DNA from: Bacillota bacterium
Lineage (GTDB): Bacteria > Bacillota > Clostridia > Oscillospirales > Ruminococcaceae
Direction of reading: 5' to 3'
Assembly (NCBI GenBank): GCA_023460035.1
Contig: JAEWRN010000012.1
Coordinates: 42,338 to 106,337, forward strand
DNA: 64,000 nt
Notes under the pieces: generated by a model
What the model saw: only the letters and a program-made list of their open reading frames with translations
Database searches by the model: none
Told to the model about the DNA's origin: nothing
Part shown: positions 1-7,553 of the stretch, in pieces
How positions within the stretch are numbered: the stretch's first letter is position 1
Layout of the letters: every line of letters starts with the position of its first letter
Program-made: the position numbers and the translations under genes

Positions 1-147
1 TGCAAAGATACCCCTTACCGGTGAGTTTCCACTCGATACCGCGCGCACCCCTTCTGTCTCCTGCGCGGCAAGGCGAGTGATTTTTGCAATCACTTCTACT
101 GAGATCTGAAGGCTGCCGCCAACCATATCGGAATTTTTAATTTCCAC
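1..147 (-). CDS. Asp23/Gls24 family protein, N-terminal part (cut by window edge)
   Basis: The reading frame runs from a GTG at 147 off the left edge. It encodes about 49 residues with the pattern of Asp23/Gls24 (alkaline shock) proteins: a short polar start, then GGSLQISVEVIAKITRLAA and an E-G-V step. An AAGGAG Shine-Dalgarno lies 8-9 bases upstream of the GTG, and no better ATG is available. Family members are small cytosolic or membrane-associated proteins linked to envelope homeostasis in Firmicutes, and their molecular role is poorly known. Only the N-terminus is present, so the subgroup cannot be decided. Confidence 0.75.
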   Translation of the reverse strand, partial: MEIKNSDMVGGSLQISVEVIAKITRLAAQETEGVRAVSSGNSPVRGIFA

Positions 148-366
148 AAAGATCACTCCTTTTATATGACAGCCGGGGCAAATACAAACCGGCTAAACAC
201 AACATGGCATTGCGTAAATACAGGGTTATTATACCATGTATTTACGGCCTGCGCAACAAGCCTAGCGCCGGTGCCAACACTGCAAACAGATAGCATACAA
301 CTTATGCCAGCAAGGGCGTCGCGCGCAAACACACACTTGTTGCAAAGTTGCTTTAAGGCAAAAAAA

Positions 367-391
367 ATCAGCGGTAAAGTTACCGCTGATC
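367..391 (-). terminator. Rho-independent terminator after the tRNA cluster
   Basis: The inverted repeat ATCAGCGGTAA / TTACCGCTGAT has a 2-base loop and is followed on the minus strand by a run of eight T. It lies 7 bases beyond the CCA end of tRNA-Phe and ends the tRNA transcript. Confidence 0.9.
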
Positions 392-397
392 TCTTTT

Positions 398-473
398 TGG
401 TGCCTCCGGGCGGAATCGAACCACCGACACGGGGATTTTCAGTCCCCTGCTCTACCGACTGAGCTACAGAGGC
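398..473 (-). tRNA. tRNA-Phe (anticodon GAA)
   Basis: A 76-nt cloverleaf with acceptor GCCTCTG/CGGAGGC, the D-arm GCTCAGTCGGTAGAGC, anticodon loop CTGAAAA, the T-loop TTCGATTC and an encoded CCA end. It is the last member of the Val-Asp-Phe transcript, 3 bases after tRNA-Asp, with a terminator just downstream. Confidence 0.96.
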
Positions 474-476
474 AAA

Positions 477-553
477 TGGCGACCCGGATGAGGCTCGAAC
501 TCACGACCTCTAGCGTGACAGGCTAGCGTTCTAACCAACTGAACTACCGGGCC
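477..553 (-). tRNA. tRNA-Asp (anticodon GTC)
   Basis: A 77-nt cloverleaf with acceptor GGCCCGG/CCGGGTC, anticodon loop CTGTCAC, the T-arm GTTCGAGC, discriminator G and an encoded CCA. It sits 5 bases from tRNA-Val in the same transcript. Confidence 0.96.
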
Positions 554-558
554 AACTC

Positions 559-634
559 TGGTGGGAACAACAGGGCTCGAACCTGTGACCCCCTGCTTGT
601 AAGGCAGGTGCTCTCCCAGCTGAGCTATGCTCCC
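559..634 (-). tRNA. tRNA-Val (anticodon TAC)
   Basis: A 76-nt cloverleaf with acceptor GGGAGCA/TGTTCCC, anticodon loop CTTACAA and an encoded CCA. It is the first tRNA after the promoter at 648-676. Confidence 0.96.
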
Positions 635-647
635 GCACCCATTAAGT

Positions 648-676
648 ACACTATCACAATTGACGGTGCAAGTCAA
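648..676 (-). promoter_or_regulatory. Sigma-A promoter for tRNA-Val-Asp-Phe
   Basis: The -35 is TTGACT (671-676) and the -10 is TAGTGT (648-653), with a 17-base spacer. The -10 ends about 13 bases before the mature 5' end of tRNA-Val. It lies between tRNA-Gly and tRNA-Val, so the latter three tRNAs can be transcribed independently. Confidence 0.7.
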
Positions 677-711
677 CCGGGATATTTAGAGCTTGCCGAC
701 CTTACCGGCAA

Positions 712-787
712 TGGAGCGGCTTACGAGGCTCGAACTCGCTACCTCCACCTTGGCAAGGTGGCGCTCTACCAGATGAGCTAAAGCCGC
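712..787 (-). tRNA. tRNA-Gly (anticodon GCC)
   Basis: A 76-nt cloverleaf with acceptor GCGGCTT/AAGCCGC, anticodon stem-loop CCACC-TTGCCAA-GGTGG, the T-arm TTCGAGC, discriminator T and an encoded CCA. Confidence 0.96.
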
Positions 788-835
788 AAATCTTTTGTCT
801 TGGGTTTGTTTGACTGACCCGAGGCGACGAAATTT

Positions 836-864
836 ATTTTACAACAAAACCGGTTAAGTGTCAA
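836..864 (-). promoter_or_regulatory. Sigma-A promoter for tRNA-Gly
   Basis: TTGACA (859-864) and TAAAAT (836-841) are separated by 17 bases, close to consensus. It lies about 50 bases upstream of tRNA-Gly and probably drives the whole tRNA cluster. Confidence 0.75.
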
Positions 865-973
865 GCAATCTTGCCGAAATTTTTGATATTTTTATGCTTT
901 TAGCAAAAGTCACATCAAGGTTACACATATACTCAAAAACTTCAATGCTTTCACTGAATTTTGCAGAGTATTA

Positions 974-1009
974 AAACTCCCTGCCCCAGTTTTATGTGGC
1001 AGGGAGTTT
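974..1009 (-). terminator. Rho-independent terminator of the yerC-like gene
   Basis: A 12-base stem AAACTCCCTGCC/GGCAGGGAGTTT is followed on the minus strand by TTTTAATA. It begins 7 bases after the stop codon at 1017. Confidence 0.85.
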
Positions 1010-1016
1010 GCAGTAC

Positions 1017-1328
1017 TTATTCTTGCTCTTTGTCCAGCTCATCAATTTTTTCAAGCTGATGCTCGTACCCGCCGGGCCCATACTGAATACAGCGGTTCAC
1101 ACGGCTAATGGTCGCGGTACTGATTTCGACTTCTTTTTGAATCTGGTCGTAAGTAAAGCCGGATAGTAGCATCTGCGCCGCCTTAAGGCGCTGTGCCATA
1201 TCCCGTAATTCTTTAATGGTGCACAGGTCTTCAAAAAAAGCCGCACATTCTTCTTCGTTCTCCAGCGACAAAACGGCACGAAACAACCGCTCTGTTTCCG
1301 GACTGTGCAGAATATCTCTGGCAGACAT
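1017..1328 (-). CDS. yerC: YerC/YecD-type TrpR-like DNA-binding protein
   Basis: A 103-aa cytosolic protein of the Trp-repressor superfamily found across Firmicutes (B. subtilis YerC). The first half is helical, with a conserved FF-DLCTIKELRDMAQRLKAA segment. A helix-turn-helix follows, with the recognition region YDQIQKEVEISTATISRVNRC at about residues 58-78. The ligand and regulon of this family are not established. The start at 1328 is chosen because AAGGGG lies about 9 bases upstream; an ATG 11 codons earlier has no such site. It stands alone, with a terminator directly downstream. Confidence 0.88.
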   Translation of the reverse strand: MSARDILHSPETERLFRAVLSLENEEECAAFFEDLCTIKELRDMAQRLKAAQMLLSGFTYDQIQKEVEISTATISRVNRCIQYGPGGYEHQLEKIDELDKEQE

Positions 1329-1409
1329 TAGACTCAGCCCCTTTTCACTTTTGCACTTCACAGCTTCATTATAGTAAACTGGCGGGTAAAAAGCAACAAC
1401 AGAATTCTG

Positions 1410-2144
1410 TTAAATCAAAAAGCCACCATTAACCCCCAATATTTGCCCGGTGATAAACGAGGCACTTGGGCCGGCCAAAAACAGCGCCGCCTGTGCAACT
1501 TCCAGCGGGGTGCCAATGCGCCCCAACGGGGTTTCTTCTGCCAGCTGCTGTAATACGTCCGGCGTATAAGCGGCATTCATGGGGGTGTCAATCACACCCG
1601 GCGCAATACAGTTGACACGTATCCCACTTGGGCCCAGCTCTTTTGCAAGCGCCTTAGTAAGGCCAATGACCCCCGCTTTAGAGGCCGAATACGCAACCTC
1701 ACACGAAGCCCCTGTGACCCCCCAGATAGAGGATATTTGAATAATGCTGCCGTTTTTTTGCCGCAGCATTTGTTTTGCCGCAGCCTGTGCGCAATAAAAG
1801 CTGCCGTCAAGGTTGACCCCCATCAGGTGGCGCCAATCCTCTGCGGTAAGGTCTGTGATTAAGCCACTGATGGAAATGCCGGCGTTATTCACCAGTACGT
1901 CCAGGCGGCCAAACAGCTCTATTGCCTGTGCAACCAATGCCTGTGCCTGAAGCGGGTCTGCAACGTCGGCACGGTACACGGCTGTTTGCAGGCCCTCGGC
2001 GTTCCATTCTTCGCTTTGTTGCCGCGCGGCAGCTTCATTGTGACAGCATCCCATGACAACATTATAGCCCTGCCGCGCAAACAATTCTGCAACAGCACGC
2101 CCTATTCCTCCGGATGCCCCGGTTACGACTACCGTGCGGTTCAT
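1410..2144 (-). CDS. Short-chain dehydrogenase/reductase (FabG/YmfI-like)
   Basis: A 244-aa classical SDR. It has the dinucleotide-binding TGASGGIG near residue 8, NNAG near 87, a catalytic Ser in SS-IWG near 138, YSASK (Tyr and Lys) near 152, and the C-terminal NGG-LI. NAD(P)H-dependent reduction of a carbonyl is expected. The family includes 3-oxoacyl-ACP reductase and YmfI, the elongation factor P 5-aminopentanone reductase of Firmicutes. No other fatty-acid synthesis gene is nearby, so a YmfI-like or unknown role is at least as likely as FabG. Its start overlaps the stop of the upstream unknown gene by 4 bases, implying translational coupling. Confidence 0.85.
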   Translation of the reverse strand: MNRTVVVTGASGGIGRAVAELFARQGYNVVMGCCHNEAAARQQSEEWNAEGLQTAVYRADVADPLQAQALVAQAIELFGRLDVLVNNAGISISGLITDLTAEDWRHLMGVNLDGSFYCAQAAAKQMLRQKNGSIIQISSIWGVTGASCEVAYSASKAGVIGLTKALAKELGPSGIRVNCIAPGVIDTPMNAAYTPDVLQQLAEETPLGRIGTPLEVAQAALFLAGPSASFITGQILGVNGGFLI

Positions 2145-2755
2145 TGCACTCCGCCCCCCGCAATGGTATCCTGCAGCAGTTCCTCATGATCCGGGAAAGT
2201 ATCGTAAAATGCTTCAAACGCCGCTTTGCGCAGCGGTTTCAATTGCTCGGCAAGGCCAAGCCGCGCCGGTAAATCGCAGGTAACGTCATAAATTTCAGCT
2301 GCAATTTTTTGCACAAGGCTTTCCGGCTTCATTTTCATTAAGCCGAATACCTGTGTGCTATAGCTGCCCTCGTTACAGGTAGAAAGGTACAGTGAAACCG
2401 CATGCACCAGTTCACGGTGCAATAGCTGCTGTTCCTGCTCGGTGCCTTGCATGCTGTTAATACCAAGGTCACGCAGACGACCTTCAATTTCACGCACAGC
2501 ACCACGCAGCTGAAAATAGGATCTATCTTGACGGTGATAGTTTAAAGCGACCCAAAGGCCGACATAGCCGTCTGGCAGAGGGCCGTTCTTTTTTGCTTGC
2601 TGGCCGTAACGCAGCGCCCAAAGCTTTTTGCGAAGCACGTTTTCGGCTTCGTCCCCTTCCCCTGCTTGGATTGCTTCTTCCAGCAAAGCAAGGCGCTTTT
2701 TTGCGTCATTTTCCTGATAATAGCATTCTGGCCATGGGGCTTTTTCTTTTGGCAT
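2141..2755 (-). CDS. Conserved protein of unknown function, helical
   Basis: A 204-aa soluble protein, charged and predominantly helical by composition, with no signal peptide, membrane segment or metal motif. The pattern Y-ND-KKRL-LL-A at the N-terminus, LWALRYG near 45, and GLWVAL near 67 look like a compact all-helical domain. I do not recognise the family. It sits between an MBL-fold hydrolase upstream (23 bases) and an SDR downstream (4-base overlap), so the three are probably one transcript. An AGGAGG-like site precedes the ATG. Confidence 0.7.
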   Translation of the reverse strand: MPKEKAPWPECYYQENDAKKRLALLEEAIQAGEGDEAENVLRKKLWALRYGQQAKKNGPLPDGYVGLWVALNYHRQDRSYFQLRGAVREIEGRLRDLGINSMQGTEQEQQLLHRELVHAVSLYLSTCNEGSYSTQVFGLMKMKPESLVQKIAAEIYDVTCDLPARLGLAEQLKPLRKAAFEAFYDTFPDHEELLQDTIAGGGVQ

Positions 2756-2778
2756 AAATTATTCCTCCGTTTATTGCT

Positions 2779-3498
2779 TTATTTCGCGGGAGGGATCAGT
2801 TTGCGCTGATCCAGAAAATGACGGTATTTTACAAGGTCTTGCGGCAAAAACGGGCTGCCGTGTGACGGGTATATTTTATTGGGAAACATAGCAAGCATTT
2901 TATCCCAAGACTGCCCAAAGCTGACGGGATCTTCAATCCAGATGGTGTGCCGTGCCACACTGATAACGGCATTCATGGCGGCATCCCCACAAAACAAAGC
3001 ACCGCTTTGGGTACAAAACAAACCAATCGAATCCGCAGTGTGCCCTGGTAAATATAAAATGCGCAGCGGCAGGCCAAGCTGTTCAAACAGTTGGTCGTCT
3101 TCGCCTTTTAACACAATCGCCCTGTCACCCAAATCCACAGGGGGAAATGTGAATTCCTTTTTAAATTTGCTGAACAGCGACGCCGGCCAGGATGAATATC
3201 CCGCCCCAGGGGGTTCTTCGCTTTTGCCGCTGCGCAGCGGGGCCAAAGCAGCAGGGTGCAAAATCACCTTTGCATCGCACCGCCCCATCAAAGCACCAAG
3301 GAAACCCGCATGGTCATCGTGGTGGTGTGTTAAAAAGATATAGTTCAGTTCACTGAGTGGCCACCGCTTTTGAAAACGCTGTAAAAAGCGGGCTTCATCA
3401 CCCGGGTAGCCAGTATCGATTGCAATAATGCCAAGAGGGGTTCGCAAAATATAGTTGTTGACGACATAGTTGCCAATATTGTAAGCCTCAATATTCAT
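2779..3498 (-). CDS. MBL-fold metallohydrolase
   Basis: A 239-aa cytosolic metallo-beta-lactamase-fold protein. It has the HxHxDH signature as THHHDDHAG near residue 57, a GHT-DS motif near 153, CGDAA near 170, and a late His (YPSHGSP near 212), which together give the two-metal site. Related proteins are hydroxyacylglutathione hydrolase, lactonase and RNase Z-type enzymes; the substrate cannot be read from sequence. The GGTGGGG Shine-Dalgarno and a TGTTATAAT extended -10 at 3531-3536 indicate its own promoter, directly behind the terminator of the XRE gene. Confidence 0.85.
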   Translation of the reverse strand: MNIEAYNIGNYVVNNYILRTPLGIIAIDTGYPGDEARFLQRFQKRWPLSELNYIFLTHHHDDHAGFLGALMGRCDAKVILHPAALAPLRSGKSEEPPGAGYSSWPASLFSKFKKEFTFPPVDLGDRAIVLKGEDDQLFEQLGLPLRILYLPGHTADSIGLFCTQSGALFCGDAAMNAVISVARHTIWIEDPVSFGQSWDKMLAMFPNKIYPSHGSPFLPQDLVKYRHFLDQRKLIPPAK

Positions 3499-3545
3499 AC
3501 GGTTACCCCACCCCGACGTAATCTTGCTTTATTATAACACACAAA

Positions 3546-3578
3546 AAAGCCCTGCCGCATCTTTTTCTGCAGGGCTTT
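3546..3578 (-). terminator. Rho-independent terminator of the XRE-family gene
   Basis: The stem AAAGCCCTGC/GCAGGGCTTT has a 13-base loop and is followed by TTT on the minus strand. It lies 22 bases after the stop at 3601 and abuts the promoter of the MBL gene. Confidence 0.85.
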
Positions 3579-3600
3579 GCCCACTAACTGCTTGCGGGTG

Positions 3601-4464
3601 TTATTCTTCGTTGACCGTCAACCATGCGCCAAAACCGTTCAGCTCTATTGTGGCATCAGCAGGTTCGGCCTGCGGCACAGCACCGGGTGCATTGATTTCA
3701 CAGCGGCGGCCCTTATTCTTGCAGTGGTAAACAGTGCCTGCCGGTACCGTAACGGTGCAGGCAGACCGCAGCTGGTTGATTTCTACCTGTTTGGGCAACG
3801 GCTGAAAAGCCAGCTGTGCTTCATGGTTGGTATTCAAAATAAAACTGCCCTTTAAATTTTCAATGTTGGCGGTTTTTAGTTTCCCATCATATTCAAGTTG
3901 CTCACAAATCAGTGACTGTACCAACAGCTCACCCGCGTCGGCCTGCAGCTCGACCTCTTTCACATAATCGGCCGGCAATGAAACCGTCAAAACAAGGTCT
4001 TCCCTCGCTTGTGCGGCGCTAAACCCATGCCGCCGTTTTACCACAATATCCGGTGTTTGTGCTTTGCCGGTACCGTCCAGAGACACACCCACCAGCCCAG
4101 TAATATCTTTGCCTGATACAGAAGAAATGCGTACGGCAAATTCTGCTGTTTTGGTGCCTTGTACAATTACCCGTGCCGCAACACCCGCATGAATTTCAAA
4201 ATGTTTTTGATATACTGCCGCGGCCGAGGTCTCGCAGCTCGCAGACTGCAGCGCAGCAGGGGCAGGTTCGCTTTGCCCAAGCAGCCCGTCGATGCTCACC
4301 TGAAACAGGTTGGATACCGCCTGCAGATTAAGAATGTCGGGCAGCCCGCCGTCTGTTTCCCATTTCGTGATTGCCTGGCGGGAAACACACAGTTTTTCTG
4401 CCAGTTCTTCTTGTGAATACCCTGCTTTTTTTCGCAGCTCTTTAATTCTTTTACCAACGCTCAT
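3601..4464 (-). CDS. XRE-family regulator with C-terminal beta-rich (DUF4097-like) domain
   Basis: A 287-aa protein in two parts. Residues 1-60 are a Cro/C1-type helix-turn-helix (KRIKELRKKAGYSQEELAEKL, then SRQAITKWETDGGLPD). After a linker of about 30 residues, positions 90-285 alternate short polar and hydrophobic strands (ELQADAGELLVQSLICEQLE, KTANIENLKG) resembling the beta-solenoid 'putative adhesin' repeats of DUF4097. No membrane segment joins the halves, so it is probably a cytosolic regulator with a sensing or scaffolding domain. The start at 4464 is supported by GGAGG 5 bases upstream; an ATG 4 codons earlier overlaps that site. It lies downstream of the broken isochorismatase gene. 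Confidence 0.8.
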   Translation of the reverse strand: MSVGKRIKELRKKAGYSQEELAEKLCVSRQAITKWETDGGLPDILNLQAVSNLFQVSIDGLLGQSEPAPAALQSASCETSAAAVYQKHFEIHAGVAARVIVQGTKTAEFAVRISSVSGKDITGLVGVSLDGTGKAQTPDIVVKRRHGFSAAQAREDLVLTVSLPADYVKEVELQADAGELLVQSLICEQLEYDGKLKTANIENLKGSFILNTNHEAQLAFQPLPKQVEINQLRSACTVTVPAGTVYHCKNKGRRCEINAPGAVPQAEPADATIELNGFGAWLTVNEE

Positions 4465-4607
4465 GTCAGCCTCCAATGGGCATAATTTGTTACCAGCCCG
4501 TATGGGTCAATCTTATGCCGCAACACCGGCCGGTTTCCAGCAACCAGCCGTTTCTTTTTGCTTATTTTATGCTACGCATCGTAGCACAAGCGACGCCGGC
4601 ACCCATG

Positions 4608-5152
4608 TTACAATTGATTTACTGTGGCAAGCACCTTTTCAAGCGGCAAAACGTCAGCATAACGGTGGTTCCATATCTTTTCTTCAAAATAGCGGCAGCA
4701 TTGCCCCGCTGTTAAGTAATCATTGTCAAAAGTGGTGGTTGTGTCTTGCGCAATCGTCACCGCAAATCCATGCTCTGTGCCGCCTTACAGGTGGCATCAA
4801 TACAATACTCTGTCTGCATTCCGCACAAAATAAAGTGGCTGATATCCGCTTTTTTAAGGTGTACAGCAAGCCCTGTACCTAAAAAAGCACTGTTGTACTG
4901 TTTGTCAAAAATCACTTCACCCGGCTGAGGGGCAAACGACGTGTCAATTTGCCACCCGTCGGTCCCGCGCTCCAGCTCGTCACCTTTGCCGCCATCGTGC
5001 CGGACATAAATAACCGGGATGCCTGCCCTGCGGCAGCTTTGCAGTAAAGCGCGGATATTTTGTACGACCTGTGTTTCGTGCCAGGGGTGCCCGGCCACCA
5101 AAGCGGTTTGCATGTCTACAATCATAAGTGCCTCATATGCTGCGTGTCCCAT
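4608..5152 (-). pseudogene. Isochorismatase/nicotinamidase-family hydrolase, disrupted by a one-base frameshift
   Basis: The N-terminal frame (5152 to 4757) has the cysteine hydrolase pattern: IVDMQ with the catalytic Asp, FDKQYNSAF with Lys, and CGMQTEYCIDAT with the nucleophilic Cys. It stops at 4757 just after AAQSMDLR. In the neighbouring frame the expected continuation resumes at once as GFAVTIAQDTTTTFDNDYL and runs to a TAA at 4608. A single missing base in the CC pair at 4768-4769 explains the break. Repaired, the product is about 180 aa, normal for the family. GGAGG 5 bases before 5152 sets the start. It is 27 bases downstream of the nitrilase gene, probably co-transcribed. Either a real mutation or a sequencing error is possible. 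Confidence 0.88.
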
Positions 5153-5179
5153 TGCTGCCTCCATTTTAAAATAATACGG

Positions 5180-6121
5180 TTATCCTGTGTAATGCGCTTT
5201 ATAATACGGGCGGGCCGTGGTTTCGTAATAAACCTGCCCCTGTGCATTTAAGGTTTGCCACGCGTTAAGGTAAGACGGCGGCAGGTCAGGGATCCAGTAT
5301 TGCTCTGGCAGGTATTCGCCTGTATTGTCTTGCTGCAACGCGGCAGGCGTAATTTCTGCGTTCACTATGCTGTCGCCCTGCTCAAACCCGCTGCGCGCAA
5401 GTACAGTACCATCGCCGTCAACAACCTGCGCTGCCCCCACAAGCTGCCTTGTCTGCGGCACATCCCCGGCAGGGAAACGAAATACTGTCACTCTGCCGCA
5501 GTGGCTTGCGTGGATAACCGGCACACCCACCAGCTTTGCAAAAGTGACGGGGGTATTCAGCGCAAGGCTTTGGTTATATTGCCGCAGCGGCATCCGCTCT
5601 GCCGGGGCGTTTACCGGTAAGTCCCACCAGCAGGACCCGGCCAAAACAAACTGCACTTTGCCTTTTAGCCTCTTCACAGTATCATACCGTATCATTTCCC
5701 AGCATAGCGCCACCCCCACCGGGCCGATTGGGGTAGGCAGAATAGATACCGTATCCCCTTTGGTGTAATAGCAATTTTCAAACTGCGTGGGCAGGTCTTT
5801 TTTGTGCTGAAACAATTGCCCGCCGGGCAAAGCCAATGTAAATAAGTTATAGGCGTGTGCCCCGTCAAACATAAGGTAAGAGCCGCCGACCATACACCGG
5901 TGGCGGGCCGCCATGTCAGTCATCCACGCGGTTACCGGCACATCCTGGGCGGCCACTGTAAGCATTTGTGGCGCAAACCCAATTGCCGAAGTAAAGAATT
6001 CAGGCAAGACAACAATTTCTGCCCCCTGACGCGCCGCCGCACTGATTGCTTTTTCTGCCTGCTGCAAATTTGCAGCTACATTTGCAAACTCTGCATTCAA
6101 TTGAATTGCCGCCACTTTCAT
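5180..6121 (-). CDS. Carbon-nitrogen hydrolase (nitrilase superfamily amidase)
   Basis: A 313-aa cytosolic enzyme with the Glu-Lys-Cys triad: VLPEFF near residue 44, the Lys in FQHKKDLPTQ near 112, and VALCWEMIR near 147. It hydrolyses a C-N bond in an amide or carbamoyl compound; the substrate is unknown. The start at 6121 gives the usual family N-terminus MKVAAIQLN and has a G-rich site (CAGGGCGGCGG) upstream; a longer start adds 26 atypical residues. The downstream isochorismatase-type hydrolase suggests a two-step amide or ureide degradation, but this is inference from proximity. Confidence 0.85.
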   Translation of the reverse strand: MKVAAIQLNAEFANVAANLQQAEKAISAAARQGAEIVVLPEFFTSAIGFAPQMLTVAAQDVPVTAWMTDMAARHRCMVGGSYLMFDGAHAYNLFTLALPGGQLFQHKKDLPTQFENCYYTKGDTVSILPTPIGPVGVALCWEMIRYDTVKRLKGKVQFVLAGSCWWDLPVNAPAERMPLRQYNQSLALNTPVTFAKLVGVPVIHASHCGRVTVFRFPAGDVPQTRQLVGAAQVVDGDGTVLARSGFEQGDSIVNAEITPAALQQDNTGEYLPEQYWIPDLPPSYLNAWQTLNAQGQVYYETTARPYYKAHYTG

Positions 6122-6320
6122 AAAACCGCCGCCCTGATACTTTTTGTTTATTCTACCACAGACAACGCCAAAAGAAATAGGCTGGCTTAAAACAAACAAG
6201 CCGGCCTTTTATATAAATCGGTCAATTAACAAACCAGCTTCGCCACTTTCAGTGCATGTATAATCCAGCACCATAATTTCACCTTATTGGACGAAGTAAT
6301 GCACTTACAGAGAAATATAA

Positions 6321-6359
6321 AAAATCCATGTGCAGGTTAAAACCAAACACATGGATTTT
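6321..6359 (-). terminator. Rho-independent terminator of tRNA-Leu
   Basis: A 12-base perfect stem AAAATCCATGTG/CACATGGATTTT begins 2 bases beyond the tRNA CCA end, and the minus-strand arm ends in a short T run (TTTTTTATATT). Confidence 0.85.
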
Positions 6360-6360
6360 A

Positions 6361-6444
6361 TGGTGCGGAAGATGGGACTTGAACCCACACGTCATAGACA
6401 CACGCACCTCAAACGTGCCTGTCTGCCGATTCCAGCACTTCCGC
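6361..6444 (-). tRNA. tRNA-Leu (anticodon GAG)
   Basis: An 84-nt class II tRNA: acceptor GCGGAAG/CTTCCGC, anticodon arm CACGT-TTGAGGT-GCGTG, a long variable arm (GTCTATGAC), the T-loop GTTCAAGTC and an encoded CCA. It is a single-gene transcript with its own promoter and terminator. Confidence 0.95.
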
Positions 6445-6477
6445 ATATTGCGCAGCCCTTGTATGGCCGCGAAGATT

Positions 6478-6507
6478 ATTTTAACATAGCGGGCGCGCAA
6501 AAGTCAA
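6478..6507 (-). promoter_or_regulatory. Sigma-A promoter for tRNA-Leu
   Basis: TTGACT (6502-6507) and TAAAAT (6478-6483) with an 18-base spacer, ending 33 bases before the tRNA. Confidence 0.7.
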
Positions 6508-6668
6508 GCCTTGTGTGAACTATTTTTATGTCAACAGTACCCCGTATCATAAACTTTGTGACTTTCTGTTTTTGATGCACAAAAGAGCCATATTACAACT
6601 GTACATTATAAGCACAACAGGCTAAAAGGCGCAAACTGCGGCGCCTAAATAATGTAAAGCCAATTAAC

Positions 6669-7517
6669 TTAACATGTCTTGCATTCTGCATTCAACAAAA
6701 ATTTTTCCAATGCCATTGCAAGGCCGTCCTGCCAAACCGTACCGGTAATATAGTTTGCTGCCTGCTGTAACAGCAGGTCGGCATTGCCCATGGCAACAGA
6801 AAAGCCCGCCTGCCGCAGCATTGGCAGGTCGTTGTCCCCATCCCCCACCGCTACCGCATTTTGTGCTTGCAACCCATGGGCGGCAAGGTAATGCAGCATA
6901 CCGCTGCCCTTTGTAGTGCCGATATTATTATACTCTATCAGCATTTGGCTTTCGCTTGTCAGCTCTAAAGTGCCCATATCTTCCAGCTCACGTTTTAATT
7001 GCGGTACCTGCGGGCTGTCCAATAAAATAATACTGCACTTTACAGCGGTTTCACGCTGTAAAAACCGCGGCCATTCTGTGGCATCAATACATTGTGGTGT
7101 TTCTACATGTGCGCGTTGCGCATGTTCCTGCCAGCCGGGCATTTTTTGAGAGACAATTTCCAAAAAAGGCTTTTGGGGGTGAAAATGCATCGGCGTAGAA
7201 AAACATGGCAGCACCTTATATTTTTTGCATAGTTCAATGATGCGAAGGCATTGGTCAGCGGGCATGCGGCTGGTGTACACGATTTCTTGCCCCAAATCGT
7301 CGGTATAATACCCCCCGTTTGCCCCAATCACCGGCAAATGAAGCCCCATTACCTGTAAAATATCCTGCACTTCGGCTAAAATGCGCCCCGTGTTGACGAC
7401 GACCGGGATGCCGTTTTCTTTTAAGCGCCGGATCGTATTAATTGTCCTCTGCGAAACCCGCCCCTGTTCGTCCATTGTCGTACCGTCGATATCAATAAAA
7501 ACCATTTTTTGCTGCAT
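6669..7517 (-). CDS. Cof-type HAD-superfamily phosphatase
   Basis: A 282-aa cytosolic HAD hydrolase of the Cof/YidA class. It has motif I DIDGT near residue 9, motif II VNTGR near 45, a C2-type cap domain in the middle, a Lys around SGMLHYL/GTTKG near 200, and motif IV VAVGDGDNDLPML near 225. Sugar phosphates or other small phosphomonoesters are the usual substrates. The start at 7517 is chosen for the GGGAGAG site just upstream. A membrane protein gene lies upstream, 36 bases away on the same strand. Confidence 0.88.
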   Translation of the reverse strand: MQQKMVFIDIDGTTMDEQGRVSQRTINTIRRLKENGIPVVVNTGRILAEVQDILQVMGLHLPVIGANGGYYTDDLGQEIVYTSRMPADQCLRIIELCKKYKVLPCFSTPMHFHPQKPFLEIVSQKMPGWQEHAQRAHVETPQCIDATEWPRFLQRETAVKCSIILLDSPQVPQLKRELEDMGTLELTSESQMLIEYNNIGTTKGSGMLHYLAAHGLQAQNAVAVGDGDNDLPMLRQAGFSVAMGNADLLLQQAANYITGTVWQDGLAMALEKFLLNAECKTC

Positions 7518-7553
7518 AATCTCTCCCTGCTTTGTTTTGCCTTTGTGGCACAA

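Noticed and set aside
6540..6668. Possible small gene or riboswitch between tRNA-Leu and the HAD gene
   Set aside because: A weak GGCGC/GCGCC repeat was seen but no ORF with a ribosome-binding site or conserved structure.
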